A stretch of 5,690 nt of DNA from an uncultured bacterium (GTDB lineage Bacteria; Bacillota; Clostridia; Oscillospirales; Ruminococcaceae): the NCBI GenBank assembly GCA_905215595.1, contig CAJMQZ010000120.1:1-5690 (forward strand), given 5' to 3'. Numbering within the stretch: the first letter of the stretch is position 1; the number at the start of each line of letters is the position of its first letter. The notes under the pieces are model-generated. The model saw nothing but the letters and a program-made list of their open reading frames with translations. It was not told the origin of the DNA and did no database searches. Of this stretch, positions 5,284 to 5,690 are shown piece by piece. The translations under genes were made by a program, and so were the position numbers.

Positions 5284-5321
5284 AAAAAGGCTGCTGCACC
5301 GTGCGTGCAGCAGCCTTTTTT
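5284..5321 (+). terminator. Intrinsic terminator of the lipoprotein gene
   Basis: GGCTGCTGCAC (5289-5299) pairs perfectly with GTGCAGCAGCC (5305-5315) around a 5-base loop, followed by six T (5316-5321). The five A before the stem (5284-5288) mean it could also stop transcription from the right. It begins 27 bases after the stop codon. Confidence 0.93.
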
Positions 5322-5447
5322 GGTAAAGCGGACGATTTGGAATGCGCTCCGCGTTCGCTTTGCGCATAAATAGCGGAAAGAAGAATTTTATTTGTAGTTC
5401 CGAAACGCCTGCGGGCGTTTCGGAACTACTTTTTCACAGGGAGGAGC
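5322..5447 (-). repeat. Interspersed palindromic repeat, copy 2 (reverse orientation)
   Basis: On the minus strand it reads head (CTCCTCCCTGTGAAAA, 5446-5431), then a perfect 16-bp stem (arms 5429-5414 and 5409-5394) with a CGCA loop, then an AAATAAAA tail, CTTTCCGCT, AACGCGGAG and TTCC-AATCGTC-like segments, ending beside the lipoprotein terminator. It aligns with copy 1 along its full length. Three stem positions differ from copy 1, each with a matching change in the other arm. Read on the plus strand, the hairpin is followed by TTTTTCACAGG, so it could be a back-up terminator for the lipoprotein gene. Confidence 0.85.
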
Positions 5448-5465
5448 GCAGCGGTTGACAGGTGG

Positions 5466-5575
5466 TTTTCCTTTATGACCTCTCCTGTGAAAATGGGATA
5501 GCGGAACGCCCGCAGGCGTTCCGCTATCCCGAAATTTAAAATAATTTTTCCGCTGAATATGGCTAGAGTGCAACG
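5466..5575 (+). repeat. Interspersed palindromic repeat, copy 3
   Basis: The head GACCTCTCCTGTGAAAA (5477-5493) differs from copy 1 at one of 17 bases. The stem arms are GGGATAGCGGAACGCC (5495-5510) and 5515-5530, with a CGCA loop (5511-5514) and perfect 16-bp pairing, although only about half of the arm sequence matches copies 1 and 2. The tail AAATTTAAAATAATTTTTCC and CGCTGAATATG matches copy 1; similarity fades near 5575. It is head-to-head with copy 2, with about 30 bases between the two heads. Confidence 0.85.
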
Positions 5576-5582
5576 ACGACGA

Positions 5583-5611
5583 CCGCCGCCAGCGGCGGAA
5601 ACAGGGAGGAG
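5583..5611 (-). repeat. Possible shortened fourth repeat unit
   Basis: On the minus strand, CTCCTCCCTGTTT (5611-5599) resembles the head of copy 2. It is followed directly by a GC-only hairpin, CCGCCG/CGGCGG (arms 5598-5593 and 5588-5583), with a 4-base loop. The loop is CTGG rather than CGCA and the stem is 6-7 bp rather than 16. It then runs into the tail of copy 3 in the opposite direction. It may be a degenerate unit or the real outer boundary of the copy 3 element. Confidence 0.4.
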
Positions 5612-5690
5612 TTGTTGGGGCAGCGGCCAGCAAGACGCGAGTGCCGCCCAAGGCACGATGCGGATGCTGGGTGCCGCAACCCGATAGCGG
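5612..5690. other. Non-coding right edge, nothing assigned
   Basis: This GC-rich segment has no ribosome binding site and no recognisable protein. The last ten bases, CCGATAGCGG, resemble part of the copy 3 stem arm (GGGATAGCGG), so another repeat unit could begin beyond the window. Together with copies 2 and 3, the whole stretch from 5258 to the end appears intergenic. Confidence 0.4.

Noticed and set aside
5455..5477. TTGACA at 5455 as a promoter between repeat copies 2 and 3
   Set aside because: No -10 box occurs at a suitable distance and no gene follows.
2814..5575. CRISPR array interpretation of the palindromic repeats
   Set aside because: There are only three copies, they are far apart and in both orientations, with variable stems and no regular spacers or cas genes.
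5388..5656. Two overlapping minus-strand open frames of 76-87 codons at the right edge
   Set aside because: They read straight through palindromic repeats and have no ribosome binding site. The peptides are translations of repeat DNA.

Overview
The window looks like chromosomal DNA from a GC-rich Gram-positive gut Clostridia, most likely Faecalibacterium or a close Oscillospiraceae relative. This is an inference. It rests on GC-rich coding with AT-rich intergenic regions, strong AAAGGAG ribosome binding sites, near-consensus sigma-A promoters, a lipoprotein with a Ser/Ala-rich tether, and the style of the intergenic palindromic repeats. No species-diagnostic gene is present.

Layout, left to right. 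Positions 1-37 hold the first codons of a minus-strand gene that leaves the window, with its leader and promoter to about 153. A Cof-type HAD phosphatase (274-1182, minus) is divergent from a PAP2-like membrane phosphatase (1307-1948, plus). Both are driven from one symmetric promoter whose two -35 boxes share the palindrome TTGCGCAA. A GntR/FCD regulator follows (2072-2746, plus), with a near-consensus promoter and a 24-bp palindromic operator. A convergent intergenic region holds a palindromic repeat (copy 1) and an intrinsic terminator. Next come an uncharacterised seven-segment membrane protein (3024-3692, minus) and a TetR regulator (3890-4447, minus). The sequence TGAAC-N3-GTTCA occurs only twice in the window: just after the TetR promoter, and upstream of the membrane-protein gene. 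This suggests the TetR protein controls itself and that gene. The 345-bp gap after TetR contains its promoter and operator, two palindromes, and the promoter and folded leader of a small secreted lipoprotein (4793-5257, plus) that ends in a strong terminator. The right end (5322-5690) has no credible gene. It is a cluster of palindromic repeats: copies 2 and 3 in a head-to-head inverted pair, plus a possible shortened fourth unit.

The most unusual signal is this repeat family. Three full copies each carry a perfect 16-bp stem closed by a CGCA loop (in element orientation), between conserved flanks (CTCCTGTGAAAA-like head, AAATAAAA...TTTCCGCT tail). Eight of the 16 stem positions differ between copies, and every change is compensated on the opposite arm. 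Copies 1 and 2 also lie directly beyond the intrinsic terminator of the adjacent gene, in the same relative orientation. The family behaves like a structured interspersed element (REP/MITE-like, or a secondary terminator or 3'-end element). I cannot name it.
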